Assembly: GCA_029689965.1 (NCBI GenBank)
Contig: CP121450.1
Coordinates: 310,001 to 374,000, forward strand
Origin: Curtobacterium flaccumfaciens
GTDB taxonomy: Bacteria > Actinomycetota > Actinomycetes > Actinomycetales > Microbacteriaceae
DNA: 64,000 bases
Direction: 5' to 3'
Shown here: in pieces, positions 21,116 to 31,062 of the stretch
Position numbering within the stretch: the stretch's first letter is position 1
Layout: every line of letters starts with the position of its first letter
Position numbers and translations under genes: made by a program
The notes under the pieces: model-generated
What the model saw: the letters and a program-made list of their open reading frames with translations, nothing else
The model's database searches: none
Told to the model about the DNA's origin: nothing

Positions 21116-21148
21116 GAAGCCCCGGGTCCATCCGGACCCGGGGGCTTC
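21116..21148. terminator. Bidirectional terminator hairpin
   Basis: GAAGCCCCGGGTCC (21116-21129), loop ATCC, then a complementary arm with one extra G (21134-21148). Lies between the convergent CsbD gene and DUF4916 gene and can serve both strands. Confidence 0.85.
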
Positions 21149-21170
21149 GTCGTGCGCGGCGGCGCGGGCG

Positions 21171-21713
21171 CTACATGAGGGCGCCGACCGAGGCGAGACC
21201 GGCGCGAAGGAGAGCTCCGCGCCCGCCCTCCATCTCGTCGGCGACGGCGTCGGAGGCCGCCTCGATCGGGCTCATCCACGTGAGCTCGAGGGCGTCCTGC
21301 CGCGGTTCGCACGTCCCCGTCACGGGCACCACGTACGCGAGGGAGATCGCGTGCTGTCGCTCGTCGGTGTACACCGAGGCGCCGGGCAGCGGGAAGTACT
21401 CGGCGACCGTGAAGGGGTTCGGGCTCGCCGGCAGTTGCGGGAACGCCATCGGGCCGAGGTCCTTCTCGAGGTGCCGGAAGAGCGCCGTGCGGATGGACTC
21501 GCCGAACATCACGCGTCCGGAGACGAGCGTGCGGGCGATCGAACCGCTCGGCGCGACGCGGAGCAGCACACCGACCTCGGTCACGACGCCGAGCCCGTCC
21601 GTACGCACGGGGATCGCCTCGACGTAGCAGATGGGCAGCCGACGGCGGACGGTCGCGAGCTCCTCGTCGGACAGCCAGCCGGAATCGGGATCGGGGGTGC
21701 GCAACGAGGCCAT
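21171..21713 (-). CDS. DUF4916 (NUDIX-like) protein
   Basis: 180 residues, intact. It reads SDEELATVRRRLPICYVEAIPVR, then SGRVMFGESIRTALFRHLEKDLG, a degenerate NUDIX-box region without the full catalytic REUXEE signature, and ELTWMSPIEA. This matches the actinobacterial DUF4916 family related to NUDIX hydrolases. Because the catalytic glutamates are incomplete, a hydrolase activity should not be assumed. Single gene between a terminator and a hairpin pair. Confidence 0.8.
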   Translation of the reverse strand: MASLRTPDPDSGWLSDEELATVRRRLPICYVEAIPVRTDGLGVVTEVGVLLRVAPSGSIARTLVSGRVMFGESIRTALFRHLEKDLGPMAFPQLPASPNPFTVAEYFPLPGASVYTDERQHAISLAYVVPVTGTCEPRQDALELTWMSPIEAASDAVADEMEGGRGALLRAGLASVGALM

Positions 21714-21768
21714 GCACCGTGTCTACCAGTCCTGGCGGCGAGTTCGGCGCACGGCGCAGGAGCGCGCA

Positions 21769-21840
21769 CCCGAGTCTCGGGCTCAGCGACACGTCTCGCG
21801 CTTCGGAGCGCGAGACGTGTCGCTCAGGCCGAGTTCCGGG
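21769..21840. repeat. Nested hairpin element, copy 1
   Basis: An inner perfect 18-bp stem (21785-21802 with 21807-21824, loop TCGG) is enclosed by outer arms CCCGAGTCTCGG and CCGAGTTCCGGG, which pair imperfectly. A sister copy with the same central CTCGCGCT...AGCGCGAG lies at 39982-40048. Confidence 0.85.
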
Positions 21841-21858
21841 GTGGTCCGGACCAGGGTC

Positions 21859-21900
21859 GGACGGGAGGCGCGGTGCGGGCTGGCACCGCGCCTCCCGTCC
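21859..21900. terminator. Perfect 18-bp hairpin after padR
   Basis: GGACGGGAGGCGCGGTGC and its exact complement enclose a 6-base loop; it ends 8 bases past the stop of the PadR gene. Likely its terminator. The arm shares GGAGGCGCGG with the hairpin at 9850-9892. Confidence 0.75.
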
Positions 21901-21908
21901 GGTGGGCG

Positions 21909-22562
21909 CTAGTCGGCGAGGATCTGCAGGAGGTCCTTGCGGAGCTGATCGATCTTGGCCGTGGCCGCCTTCGCCTGCTCCTCCGTCGCACTGGTGCGGT
22001 ACATGTGCAGGACGCCCATGGTCTTGCGGAGCGCCTCGATGAACTCGCGCGACGAGTCCGGGAGACCCGGCGCGTCGAAGGCCGCGGCGATCTCGTCCGC
22101 CTTCGACTCGGCCTCGGCCTTGCCGGCGTCGGTGAGCTCGAAGAGCGTCTTGCGACCGTCGCCCGTGGAGACCACGAGGTCCTCGTCCACGAGCTGCTGG
22201 AGCGTGGGGTAGACCGAGCCGGGGCTCGGCTTCCAGGCGCCACCGGTGCGTTCGGCGATGGTCTTGATCACGGCGTAGCCGTTCTGCGGGCCCTCGGCCA
22301 GCAGGCCGAGGATCGCGAGACGGACGTCGCCGCGGCGGCGTCGCTCACGGCCGAAGCCGGGCCCACCGAAACCGGGCCCACCGAAACCCGGACCGCCGAA
22401 GCCGCGACCGAACCCGGCGCCGAAGCCACCGCGCCCGCCGTGGTCGTGGTCACCGCGGTCGCGGCCGGGGAACCCGGCGCCGTGGTGCTGCCGCACGCCG
22501 CCGAACCGGGGGCCGCGCGGGTGCTGGTGGATGTTGCTGTCGTCGTCATACATGGGGCGCAT
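21909..22562 (-). CDS. PadR-family transcriptional repressor with Gly-rich N-terminus
   Basis: 217 residues. The first 75 residues are His/Gly/Arg-rich with four imperfect GFGGP repeats and a basic RERRRRGD. The PadR winged helix follows (VRLAILGLLAEGPQNGYAVIKTIAERTGG, then PGSVYPTLQQLVDEDLV), ending in a C-terminal dimerising helix. ATG at 22562 is fixed by GGAAGGA 6 bases upstream. The promoter carries a palindrome overlapping the -10 box, which fits autoregulation. The glycine/histidine-rich head is unlike the usual family start and may bind metal. Divergent from lhr. Confidence 0.9.
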   Translation of the reverse strand: MRPMYDDDSNIHQHPRGPRFGGVRQHHGAGFPGRDRGDHDHGGRGGFGAGFGRGFGGPGFGGPGFGGPGFGRERRRRGDVRLAILGLLAEGPQNGYAVIKTIAERTGGAWKPSPGSVYPTLQQLVDEDLVVSTGDGRKTLFELTDAGKAEAESKADEIAAAFDAPGLPDSSREFIEALRKTMGVLHMYRTSATEEQAKAATAKIDQLRKDLLQILAD

Positions 22563-22629
22563 GATGAGTCCTTCCTGATGCGTGTTCGAAGTTGGCTCGC
22601 GATGGTTCGTGTCGTATCGCGATGTGTTA

Positions 22630-22659
22630 ACGATAGATCGGTAACTATCGCTCTGTCAA
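22630..22659 (-). promoter_or_regulatory. padR promoter with overlapping operator
   Basis: Perfect TTGACA (22654-22659), 18-base spacer, TATCGT (22630-22635). The palindrome CGATAG-N8-CTATCG (22631-22650) covers the -10 box and spacer, so a bound dimer would block polymerase. Known PadR operators have comparable AT-rich inverted repeats. Confidence 0.7.
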
Positions 22660-22714
22660 CCCCACCTCGAGATCGGGCTGGTTGTCGGTGGTCACGGGCA
22701 GGATGGGATGGACC

Positions 22715-25700
22715 ATGACCCACGTGCTCGAGCGCTTCTCCCCGCGACCGCGGAGTGGTTCCGGGGCGCCTTCGACGCACCGACGGCCGCGCAGGCCGGG
22801 GCGTGGGACGCGATCTCCACCGGGCAGCACGCGCTCGTGATCGCGCCGACGGGGTCCGGCAAGACGCTGGCCTCGTTCCTCTGGTCGATCGACCGGCTCA
22901 TCAGCGCGTCCGACCGGCCACCCGCGAAGCAGCGCACACGGGTGCTCTACGTCTCACCGCTGAAGGCCCTCGGGGTCGACGTGGAGCGGAACCTCCGCAG
23001 CCCGCTCGTCGGGATCACGCAGACCGCCCGGCGCCTCGGACTCGAGCCACCGGACGTCACGGTGGGCGTCCGGAGCGGTGACACCCCGTCGTCCGATCGG
23101 CAGCGGCTCCTGCGACAGCCGCCGGACGTCCTCATCACCACGCCCGAGTCGCTCTACCTGATGCTCACGTCGCAGGCCCGGGAGACCCTTGCCAACGTCG
23201 ACACCGTGATCGTGGACGAGGTCCACGCGGTCGCGTCGACGAAGCGCGGCGCACACCTCGCCGTGTCGCTCGAACGGCTCGACGACCTGCTCCAGAAACC
23301 CGTCCAACGCATCGGGCTGTCGGCCACGGTGCGTCCGGCGGAGGAGGTCGCGCGGTTCCTCGGTGGTCGTGCCCCGGTGACGATCATCGCGCCGCCCGCC
23401 CAGAAGACCTTCGACCTGCGCGTGGTCGTGCCCGTCGATGACATGGCCGAGCTCGGGGCACCCCCGGTCGGTGCCGACGCCACCGAGTCCCCGACGAACG
23501 GGTCGATCTGGCCCCACGTCGAGGAACGGGTGGTCGACCTCATCGAGGAGCACCGGTCGACGATCGTGTTCGCGAACTCGCGGCGGTTGGCCGAGCGACT
23601 GACCGCGCGCCTCAACGAGATCCACGAGGAACGGGTGCTCGTGGCGGCCGGCTCCGTCGGCGACGATGCGCTGGTGCCGGTCGGGGTGACGCCGGCCGAC
23701 GACGGGCTGCCGGCCGCCGCACCCCGCGCGCAGTCCCCGCCCGCCTCTCGGCGCACGCGCGGCCGCCCGCGCAGATGATCGGCGCGTCCGGGCAGACCGG
23801 TGGCGGTGGGTCGGACGCGTCCGTGCCGGTCCTCGCACGCGCCCACCACGGCTCCGTGTCGAAGGACCAGCGGGCCGTCATCGAGGACGACCTGAAGTCC
23901 GGCCGGCTGCGCTGCGTCGTCGCGACGAGCTCGCTCGAGCTCGGCATCGACATGGGCGAGGTCGACCTCGTCGTCCAGGTCGAGGCACCACCCTCGGTCG
24001 CGAGCGGCCTGCAGCGCATCGGTCGGGCCGGACACCAGGTGGGCGAGATCTCCCACGGGGTCCTGTTCCCGAAGCACCGCGCGGACCTCGTCAACAGCGC
24101 GGTGACCGTCGAGCGGATGGTGTCCGGCCAGATCGAGGCGATCTCTGTCCCGGCGAACCCGCTCGACGTCCTCGCGCAGCACACCGTCGCCGCGGGGTCG
24201 ATCGAGACCGTCGACGTCGAGCACTGGTTCGAGCTCGTCCGGCGGAGCGCCCCGTTCAGCGGCCTGCCACGCTCCGCGTTCGAGGCGACGCTCGACCTCG
24301 TCACCGGCCGCTACCCCAGCGACGAGTTCGCCGAGCTGCGCCCCCGCCTGGTGTGGGACCGCGTGCACGGCACCCTGACCGGACGGCCCGGAGCGCAGCG
24401 GCTCGCGGTCACCAGCGGCGGGACGATCCCGACCGCGGCATGTTCGGCGTGTTCATGGTGGGCGAGAAGGCCTCCCGTGTCGGCGAGCTCGACGAGGAGA
24501 TGGTGTACGAGTCACGGGTCGGCGACGTCTTCGCCCTCGGGGCGACGAGCTGGCGCATCGAGGAGATCACGCACGACCGGGTGGTCGTCAGCCCGGCCTT
24601 CGGGCAGCCCGGCCGCGTGCCGTTCTGGAAGGGCGACGGCATCGGCCGTCCCGCGGAGCTCGGCCGTGCCACCGGGGCGTTCGTGCGCGAGGTCGAGGCG
24701 GCTTCGGACGAGCACGCCCGTGCTCGCGTCGCCGCCGGCGGCCTGGACGAACGGGCCGTCACCAACCTGCTGGCCTTCCTGCGTGACCAGCGTGCGGCGA
24801 CGGGGCACGTGCCGAACGACACCACGCTCGTGGTCGAGCGGTTCCGCGACGAGCTCGGCGACTGGCGGCTCATCCTGCACTCCCCGTACGGCATGCAGGT
24901 GCACGCCCCGTGGGCCCTGGCGGTCGGAGCGCGGTTGCGCGAACGGCACGGGATCGACGGCGACGCGATGGCCGCCGACGACGGCATCGTGGTGCGCATC
25001 CCGGAGACCGACGCCGAGCCGCCCGGCGCCGACCTGTTCGTGTTCGAGCGCGACGACCTCGAGACGCTCGTCACCGACGAGGTCGGGGCGTCGGCGCTGT
25101 TCGCCGCGCGCTTCCGCGAGTGCGCGGCACGTGCGCTCCTGCTGCCCCGGCGGAACCCCGGGCAGCGATCGCCACTCTGGCAGCAGCGGCAGCGGGCTTC
25201 GCAGCTGCTCGAGGTCGCGCAGAAGTACCCGTCGTTCCCGATCGTGCTCGAGACCGTGCGCGAAGTGCTGCAGGACGTGTACGACGTGCCGTCGCTGCTC
25301 GGGATCGCGGACGACATCGCCGGGCGGCGCATCCGGCTCGTCGAGACCGAGACCGAACAGCCGTCGCCGTTCGCTCGGTCGCTGCTCTTCGGGTACGTCG
25401 CCGCGTTCATGTACGAGGGGACTCCCCGCTCGCCGAACGCCGGGCTGCGGCGCTGTCCCTCGACTCGACGCTGCTCGGCGAGCTCCTCGGCCGTGCGGAA
25501 CTCCGCGAACTGCTCGATCCGGCGGTCATCGCGTCCGTCGAACGCGACCTGCAGCGGCTCTCGCCGGACCGCCGGGCACGCGATGCGGAGGGGCTCGTGG
25601 ACGTCCTCCGCCTCGTCGGGGCGCTCGACCTCGACGAGGCCGTGGCGCGCAGCTGGCCGGCCGACTCCGAGGACCGCCCCACGGCGACGACGGCCGTCCG

Positions 25701-27426
25701 CACGGCACTGGAGTCCCTCGAACGCGACCGCCGCGTGCTGTCGTTCTCGCACGCCGGAGCGACCAGGTGGGCCGTCATCGAGGACGCCTCCCGCCTCCGC
25801 GACGCGCTCGGGGTCCCGCTGCCGATCGGCGTGCCGACGGCGTTCGTCGAACCCGTTGCCGACCCCCTCGGCGACCTGGTCGGCCGGTACGCGCGGTCGC
25901 ACGGACCGTTCTCCGCGCAGGACGCCACCGCGCGCCTCGGGCTCGGGATCGCCGTCGTGCAGGACACCCTGCGCCGGCTCGTCGCAGACCGCCGCGTGGT
26001 CGAGGGCGAGTTCCGTCCCGACCGTCAGGGCGCCGAGTGGTGCGACGCCGAGGTGCTCCGCCGCATCCGCACGAAGTCGCTCGCGGCGCTCCGGCACGAG
26101 GTCGAACCGGTCTCGCCGGACACCCTCGCCCGATTCCTGCCCGCCTGGCAGCACGTGCGCACGTCTGGCACACGCGGGGGGCTTCGCGGCGTCGACGGCG
26201 TGCTGCAGGTCATCGACCAGCTCGCCGGGGTCGCGCTGCCGGCCAGCGCGTGGGAGACCCTCGTGCTGCCCGCTCGCGTCACGGACTACGCGCCGAGCAT
26301 GCTCGACGAACTGACCGCCACGGGCGAGGTCCTCTGGTCCGGCGGCGGCACCCTGCCGGGCAACGACGGGTGGGTCCGGTTGCACCTCGCCGACACCGCG
26401 GCGAACACGCTCGCCGAGCCGTCCGGTGACGAGACCACCGAGCTCCAGCGCGACGTGCTCGGAGCACTCGCGGGCGGCGGCGCCTACTTCTTCCGGCAGC
26501 TCGGGCAGGCCGTGGGGAGCACCGACGACCAGGCACTCTCGACCGCGCTCTGGGACCTGGTGTGGGCCGGCCAGATCACCAACGACACCTTCGCCCCGCT
26601 GCGGTCGATGCTCGGCGGCAAGGCGAAGAGCACGAGCGCGCCGCGGGCCCGGGCGTACCGCGGTCGTCGTCGCCCGACGATGCCGACGCAGTCCGGGCCG
26701 CCGTCCGTCGGCGGCCGGTGGTCCCTGCTGCCCCTGGCCGAGTCGGACGCCACCGTGCGGGCCGCGGCGACCGCCGAACAACTGCTCGAACGGTACGGGT
26801 CGTCACCCGCGGCGCGGTGCAGGTCGAGGGCGTCCGGGCGGGTTCGCCGGCGTCTACCGTGTGCTCTCCCGGTTCGAGGAGTCCGGACGAGCGCGTCGCG
26901 GGTACTTCGTCGAGGGTCTCGGTGCCGCCCAGTTCGCTACCGGCCCGACCGTCGACCGGCTCCGGACGTACGCCCGCGACCTCGACGACGACGAACGCGC
27001 CGATCCCGAACGGAAGCGCGAGGCCCTGACGCTCGCCGCGACCGACCCCGCGAACCCGTACGGGGCGTCGCTGCCGTGGCCGAGCGATGCCCCGACCGAC
27101 GGGCCCGGCGACGACGAGTCGGCGGACGACACCCCCACGAAGGGCCGTGGCCACCGACCGGCGGAAGGCCGGTGCCCTCGTGACGACGGTGGACGGCACG
27201 CTCACGGTTTACGTCGAACGCGGGGGAAGTCCGTGCTCACCTTCACCGATGATGCGGCAGACCTCGCGGCGGCGGCGGCGGCGATCGCCGCGACGGTCCG
27301 GAACGGCCTCGGCAGGCTCTCCGTCGAGCGGGTGGACGGCGACTTCGTGCTCGAGACCCCGCTCGGCGCCGCGCTCCGCGAGGTCGGCTTCACCGCCACC
27401 CCGCAGGGATCCGGCTCCGTGCCTGA
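22715..27426 (+). CDS. lhr: Lhr-type ATP-dependent DNA/RNA helicase
   Basis: Large superfamily 2 helicase, about 1570 residues, involved in DNA repair in actinobacteria. The start ATG at 22715 gives MTHVLERFSP, the usual opening; a missing base near 22740 joins it to ATAEWFRGAFDAPTAAQ. Walker A is APTGSGKT, motif II DEVH, motif III SAT; ARAHHGSVSK and QRIGRAGHQ are motifs IV-VI. The Lhr-core and winged-helix parts follow, then the long C-terminal domain. Further single-base losses occur near 23775, 24435, 25425, 26815, 27165 and 27400; the end GIRLRA is the family norm. nei starts 23 bases later, a conserved pairing. Confidence 0.93.
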
Positions 27427-27449
27427 GACGACAGCGCCCGGGGACGACC

Positions 27450-28228
27450 GTGCCTGAGGGCGACACCGTCTTCCGGGCAGCCCGGCGGCTGCACACCGCC
27501 CTCGCCGGGAAGGTCCTCACCCGCAGCGACTTCCGGGTGCCGGCGTTCGCGACGCTCGACCTCGTCGGCCGCACCGTGGACGAAGTGGTGCCCCGCGGCA
27601 AGCATCTGCTGCACCGGATCGGCGACCTGACCGTGCACTCGCACCTCAAGATGGAGGGGCGGTGGGACGTCTACGCGCCCGGTGACCGGTGGCGGCGGCC
27701 GGCACACCAGGCGCGGGCGATCCTCGACGCCGAGGGGGTGTCGACGGTCGGCTTCGCACTGGGCGTCCTCGAGGTCGTCCCACGCGACCAGGAGTCCGAG
27801 ATCGTCGGGTACCTCGGCCCAGACCTGCTCGGCCCGGACTGGGACCCGGACCTCGCGTTGGCGAACCTCACCCGCGACCCGGAACGCCCGATCGGTCTGG
27901 CGCTGCTCGATCAGCGCGTCCTCGCCGGCCTCGGGAACGTGTACCGGAACGAACTCTGCTTCCTCCGCGGCGTGCTGCCGATCCGACCGGTGGCCGAGGT
28001 GCACGATCCCGCGCGGGTGATCGCGCTCGCGAGCCGCCTGATCCTGGCGAACCGGGACCGCAGCGCCCGCGTGACGACCGGCGTCGACCGACCGGGCCGG
28101 CGGTTCTGGGTCTACGGTCGAGCGGGCAAGCCCTGCCTGCGCTGCGGGACGCCGATCCGGCACGGGAGCTTGGCGACTCGGAGCTGACGCTGCGCGACAC
28201 GTACTGGTGCCCGCGCTGCCAGACCTGA
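27450..28228 (+). CDS. nei: Endonuclease VIII-like DNA glycosylase (Nei2 type)
   Basis: Base-excision repair glycosylase/AP lyase for oxidised pyrimidines, about 260 residues. GTG start gives PEGDTVFRAARRLH: after removal of Met, Pro1 is the Schiff-base nucleophile and Glu2 the catalytic acid. KHLLHRIG and HSHLKMEGRW are the DNA-contact loop; LLDQRVLAGLGNVYRNE is the H2TH motif. The zinc finger is CLRCGTPIRHG then, after a missing base near 28170, YWCPRCQT. Co-transcribed with lhr, forming a repair operon. Confidence 0.93.
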
Positions 28229-28258
28229 CCTCGCACCGTGCGACGGCTCCTGCGCAGT

Positions 28259-28319
28259 GTGCGAGGTTCCGGACACCGTGCGAGGCCGCCGGGGTCCCAC
28301 CGTGCGCGGAACCTCGCAC
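28259..28319. repeat. 61-base palindromic element, copy 3
   Basis: Starts GTGCGAGGTTCCGGACAC and ends GCGGAACCTCGCAC; the outer arms GTGCGAGGTTCC and GGAACCTCGCAC form a perfect 12-bp stem. Lies between convergent nei and the aldo/keto reductase gene. The flank at 28229-28250 contains another partial copy of the motif. Confidence 0.85.
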
Positions 28320-28364
28320 ACTGTGATCCGCACCGCGCCGCCGCGCGAGCGCTTGCGCGGGCGG

Positions 28365-29398
28365 TCAGCCGGCAGCGCGATCCGCGGGCGAGCGACGACG
28401 CAGGGTGGCGTCCAGGACCGCGGGCGGGTTGTACTGCTGGTCGAGTCGCCCGACGTCGCTGCCCGGGGGACGATCGCGTCGATCCGGTCGAGCACCTCGT
28501 CGGTCAGGACCACGTCGGACCCGGCGAGGAGATCGTCGAGCTGCTCCATCGAGCGCGGGCCGATGAGCGCGCTCGTCACACCCGGGTGCGCGATCGCGAA
28601 CGCCATCGCCAGGTGGGTCATCGGGATGCCGGTGTCCTCGGACAGCGCCACGACCTGCTCCACGGCGTCGATGCGCCGCTCGTCCTGGTTGTGCCGGAAC
28701 ATCGTCGCCCGGGCCAGGTCGGTCTCCTGCCCCTTCCGGAACCGGCCGGTCAGCACGCCGCCCGCGAGGGGGCTCCAGACGAGGGCACCCATGCCGTACC
28801 GCTGCACGACGGGCAGCACCTCGCGCTCGATGCCGCGGTTGAGGATCGAGTACGTGGGCTGCTCGGTGCGGAACCGCTCGAGCCCACGCCGCTCGGACGT
28901 CCACTGCGCCTCGACCTGCATCGACGCCGGGAAGTCCGAGCTGCCGATCGCTCGGACCTTGCCGCTGCGCACGAGGTCGGTCAGCGCGGAGAGCGTCTCC
29001 TCGAGGTCGACCGTGTCGTCCGGGCGATGCGCCTGGTACAGGTCGATGTGGTCGGTCTGCAGGCGCCGGAGCGAGTCCTCGACGGCCCGCATGATCCAGC
29101 GGCGTGAGTTCCCGCGGCGGTTCGGGTCGTCGCCCATCGGGCCGTTGAACTTGGTGGCGATGACGACGTCGTCCCGGCGGCCGACGAGGGCCTTGCCGAC
29201 GAGCTCCTCGGAGCCGCCCTGCGAGTAGCGGTCGGCGGTGTCGATGAAGTTGATGCCGGCGTCGAGCGCTCGGTGCACGATGCGGATCGAGTCCTGCTCG
29301 TCGCCGTTGCCGATGCGGCCGTCGGTGCCGAGCATCATGGCCCCGAGTGCGAAGGGGCTGACCTGGATGCCGGTCCGTCCGAGGGTGCGGTACTGCAT
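28365..29398 (-). CDS. Aldo/keto reductase
   Basis: NADPH-dependent oxidoreductase, about 344 residues, (beta/alpha)8 barrel. Opening MQYRTLGRTGIQVSPFALG is typical. The catalytic tetrad is visible as Asp in NFIDTADRYSQGGSEE, Tyr58, Lys in VIATKFNG and His in YQAHRPDD. The cofactor end is GVTSALIGPRSMEQL. A missing base near 28468 moves the last 40 residues to another frame. Divergent from a TetR gene with a palindrome between them, which suggests TetR control; the natural substrate is unknown. Confidence 0.92.
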
Positions 29399-29477
29399 GT
29401 GCGGTTCCTCCTGTCGATGGCGCTCCGGTTGGCGGTGTCGTATCGTGGACCGAAGTGGAACGCCCTTCCGGAACTAT

Positions 29478-29494
29478 ACGGAATGGCTTTCCGT
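29478..29494. promoter_or_regulatory. Palindromic operator between aldo/keto reductase and TetR genes
   Basis: ACGGAA-TGGCT-TTCCGT is a perfect 6-5-6 inverted repeat, and an overlapping TTCCG-N8-CGGAA lies just to the left. Centred in the 127-base divergent space, 32 bases before the TetR start. A TetR dimer site is the natural reading. Confidence 0.6.
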
Positions 29495-29525
29495 TTACGC
29501 AAGACCCGTGCAACCAGGAGGCCCC

Positions 29526-30070
29526 GTGCGCGCCGACGCCCGACGCAATGCCGACGCCCTGACCGATGCCGCGAAGGCCGTGTTCGCGACCGACGGCGTC
29601 GACGTGCCCGCGAAGGTCATCGCCGACCGCGCGGGAGTGGGGGTCGGCACGCTCTACCGGCACTTCCCGCAGCGGTCCGACCTCGTCGTCGCGGTGTTCC
29701 AACAGGCCGTCGAGGGATGCGCGAACGCCGCCGACGAGTTCGCGGCCGCGTTCGCTCCGGACGAGGCGCTGTCCCGATGGCTCCAGCGCTTCACCGAGTT
29801 CGTCGCGACGAAGCGCGGGCTCGCGGCGGCGCTGCAGTCCGGTGACCCGGCGTTCGAGGCGCTCCCCGCGTACTTCCTCGGCCGTCTGGGTGGCGCGCTC
29901 GGCGGCCTGCTCGACACTGCCGCCGCTGCCGGGACCATCCGGCCGACGTCGACGCCCCCGTGCTCCTCCGCGCGGTGGCCGACCTCTGCCACGGCGCTCC
30001 GACACCCGAGCAGAGTCAGCTCATGGTCGGCCTGCTCGTCGACGGGCTCCGCTACCGCGCGACCGTCTGA
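29526..30070 (+). CDS. TetR-family transcriptional regulator
   Basis: About 181 residues. N-terminal helix-turn-helix: RRNADALTDAAKAVFATDGV, then KVIADRAGVGVGTLYRHFPQRSDLV. The C-terminal ligand domain runs to VGLLVDGLRYRATV. GTG start behind AGGAGG. One base is missing near 29955. Its 3' end overlaps the convergent lysG gene by 19 bases. Probably represses the divergent aldo/keto reductase. Confidence 0.9.
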
Positions 30071-30993
30071 GGCCCGCGCGCACGACCGCGCGCCTGGTGC
30101 AGACGCTCCGCCGCGGTGCTCCGTACCGCCTCGGTCACGCGCTCGAGGAGCGGCGACGACAGGTTCCACCGCTGCCACCACAGTGCGACGTCCGCGCGGC
30201 GCCCCGGAGCGAGCTCGACGAGGTCGCCCCGCTCGAGGGCCTCGAGGCACTGCGCCTCGGGCAGCATCCCCCACCCGAAGCCGAGCGCGACCGCACGGGC
30301 GAAGTCCGCCGACGTCGGGACGAAGTGCCGCGGGCCCGAGGGAGCGTGCCCGAGCACACGGCGCAGGTACCCCTGCTGCAGGTCGTCGTCGCGGTCATAG
30401 TCCACCAGGGGCACCCGGTCCATGCGGTCGAGCATCCGTCGCTCGGTGTCGACGCCGCAGAGGTAGCGCCCGACGAACGCCGGTGCGGCCACGGCACGGT
30501 AGCGATCGACGCCGAGCGGGACCGAGGAGCACCCCTGCACCGGATCCGCCTCTGCCGTGACCGCGGCCATGACGGTACCCGCACGCAGGAGTTCGGCGGT
30601 ACGGTCCTGGTCCTCGCGGTGCAGGTCGAACACCACCTCGGTGTCCGCGCGGACCAGCGCCAGGGCATCCAGGAACCAGGTGCCCAGCGAGTCCGCGTTC
30701 ACCGCGAGCGGGATCGACGGCACGACCGAGTCGCCGTCGCCGAGCGCCCGCGCGGTCTCCTCGTCGAGCAACCGCGCCTGCCGAGCGTGCCGGAGGACGA
30801 CCTCGCCATCGGCGGTCGGACGGACGGGCGTCGTCCGCTGGAGCAGGACCCGGCCGACCTGCTGCTCCATAGTCTTGATGCGCTGCGACACTGCGGACGG
30901 CGTGATCGCGAGGGCACGGGCAGCGGCGTCGAGTGTGCCGTGGTCGACCGCGGCGAGGAGGGTCTCGAGGTGCTCACGCTGGAGTCGAGGCAT
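30052..30993 (-). CDS. lysG: LysR-family regulator of lysine export (LysG/ArgP)
   Basis: 313 residues, intact. LysR helix-turn-helix: EHLETLLAAVDHGTLDAAARALAITPSAVSQRIKTME. The effector domain has DYDRDDDLQQGYLRR, characteristic of LysG/ArgP. In Corynebacterium LysG activates lysE when lysine or arginine accumulates, and here lysE is divergent. Start set at MPRLQREHL because an upstream in-frame ATG would run into the shared promoter region. Confidence 0.93.
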   Translation of the reverse strand: MPRLQREHLETLLAAVDHGTLDAAARALAITPSAVSQRIKTMEQQVGRVLLQRTTPVRPTADGEVVLRHARQARLLDEETARALGDGDSVVPSIPLAVNADSLGTWFLDALALVRADTEVVFDLHREDQDRTAELLRAGTVMAAVTAEADPVQGCSSVPLGVDRYRAVAAPAFVGRYLCGVDTERRMLDRMDRVPLVDYDRDDDLQQGYLRRVLGHAPSGPRHFVPTSADFARAVALGFGWGMLPEAQCLEALERGDLVELAPGRRADVALWWQRWNLSSPLLERVTEAVRSTAAERLHQARGRARGPQTVAR

Positions 30994-31014
30994 GCAGCGC
31001 AGCTTACGCAGCAT

Positions 31015-31024
31015 CAGGAACCTG
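31015..31024. promoter_or_regulatory. Small palindrome in the lysG-lysE control region
   Basis: CAGG-AA-CCTG lies in the 69-base divergent space, close to the lysG start. Candidate part of the LysG binding site; short, so the match is weak. Confidence 0.3.
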
Positions 31025-31062
31025 AGCTGTACTGCATGCGGCTCGCGACCTAGCGTCGGACC

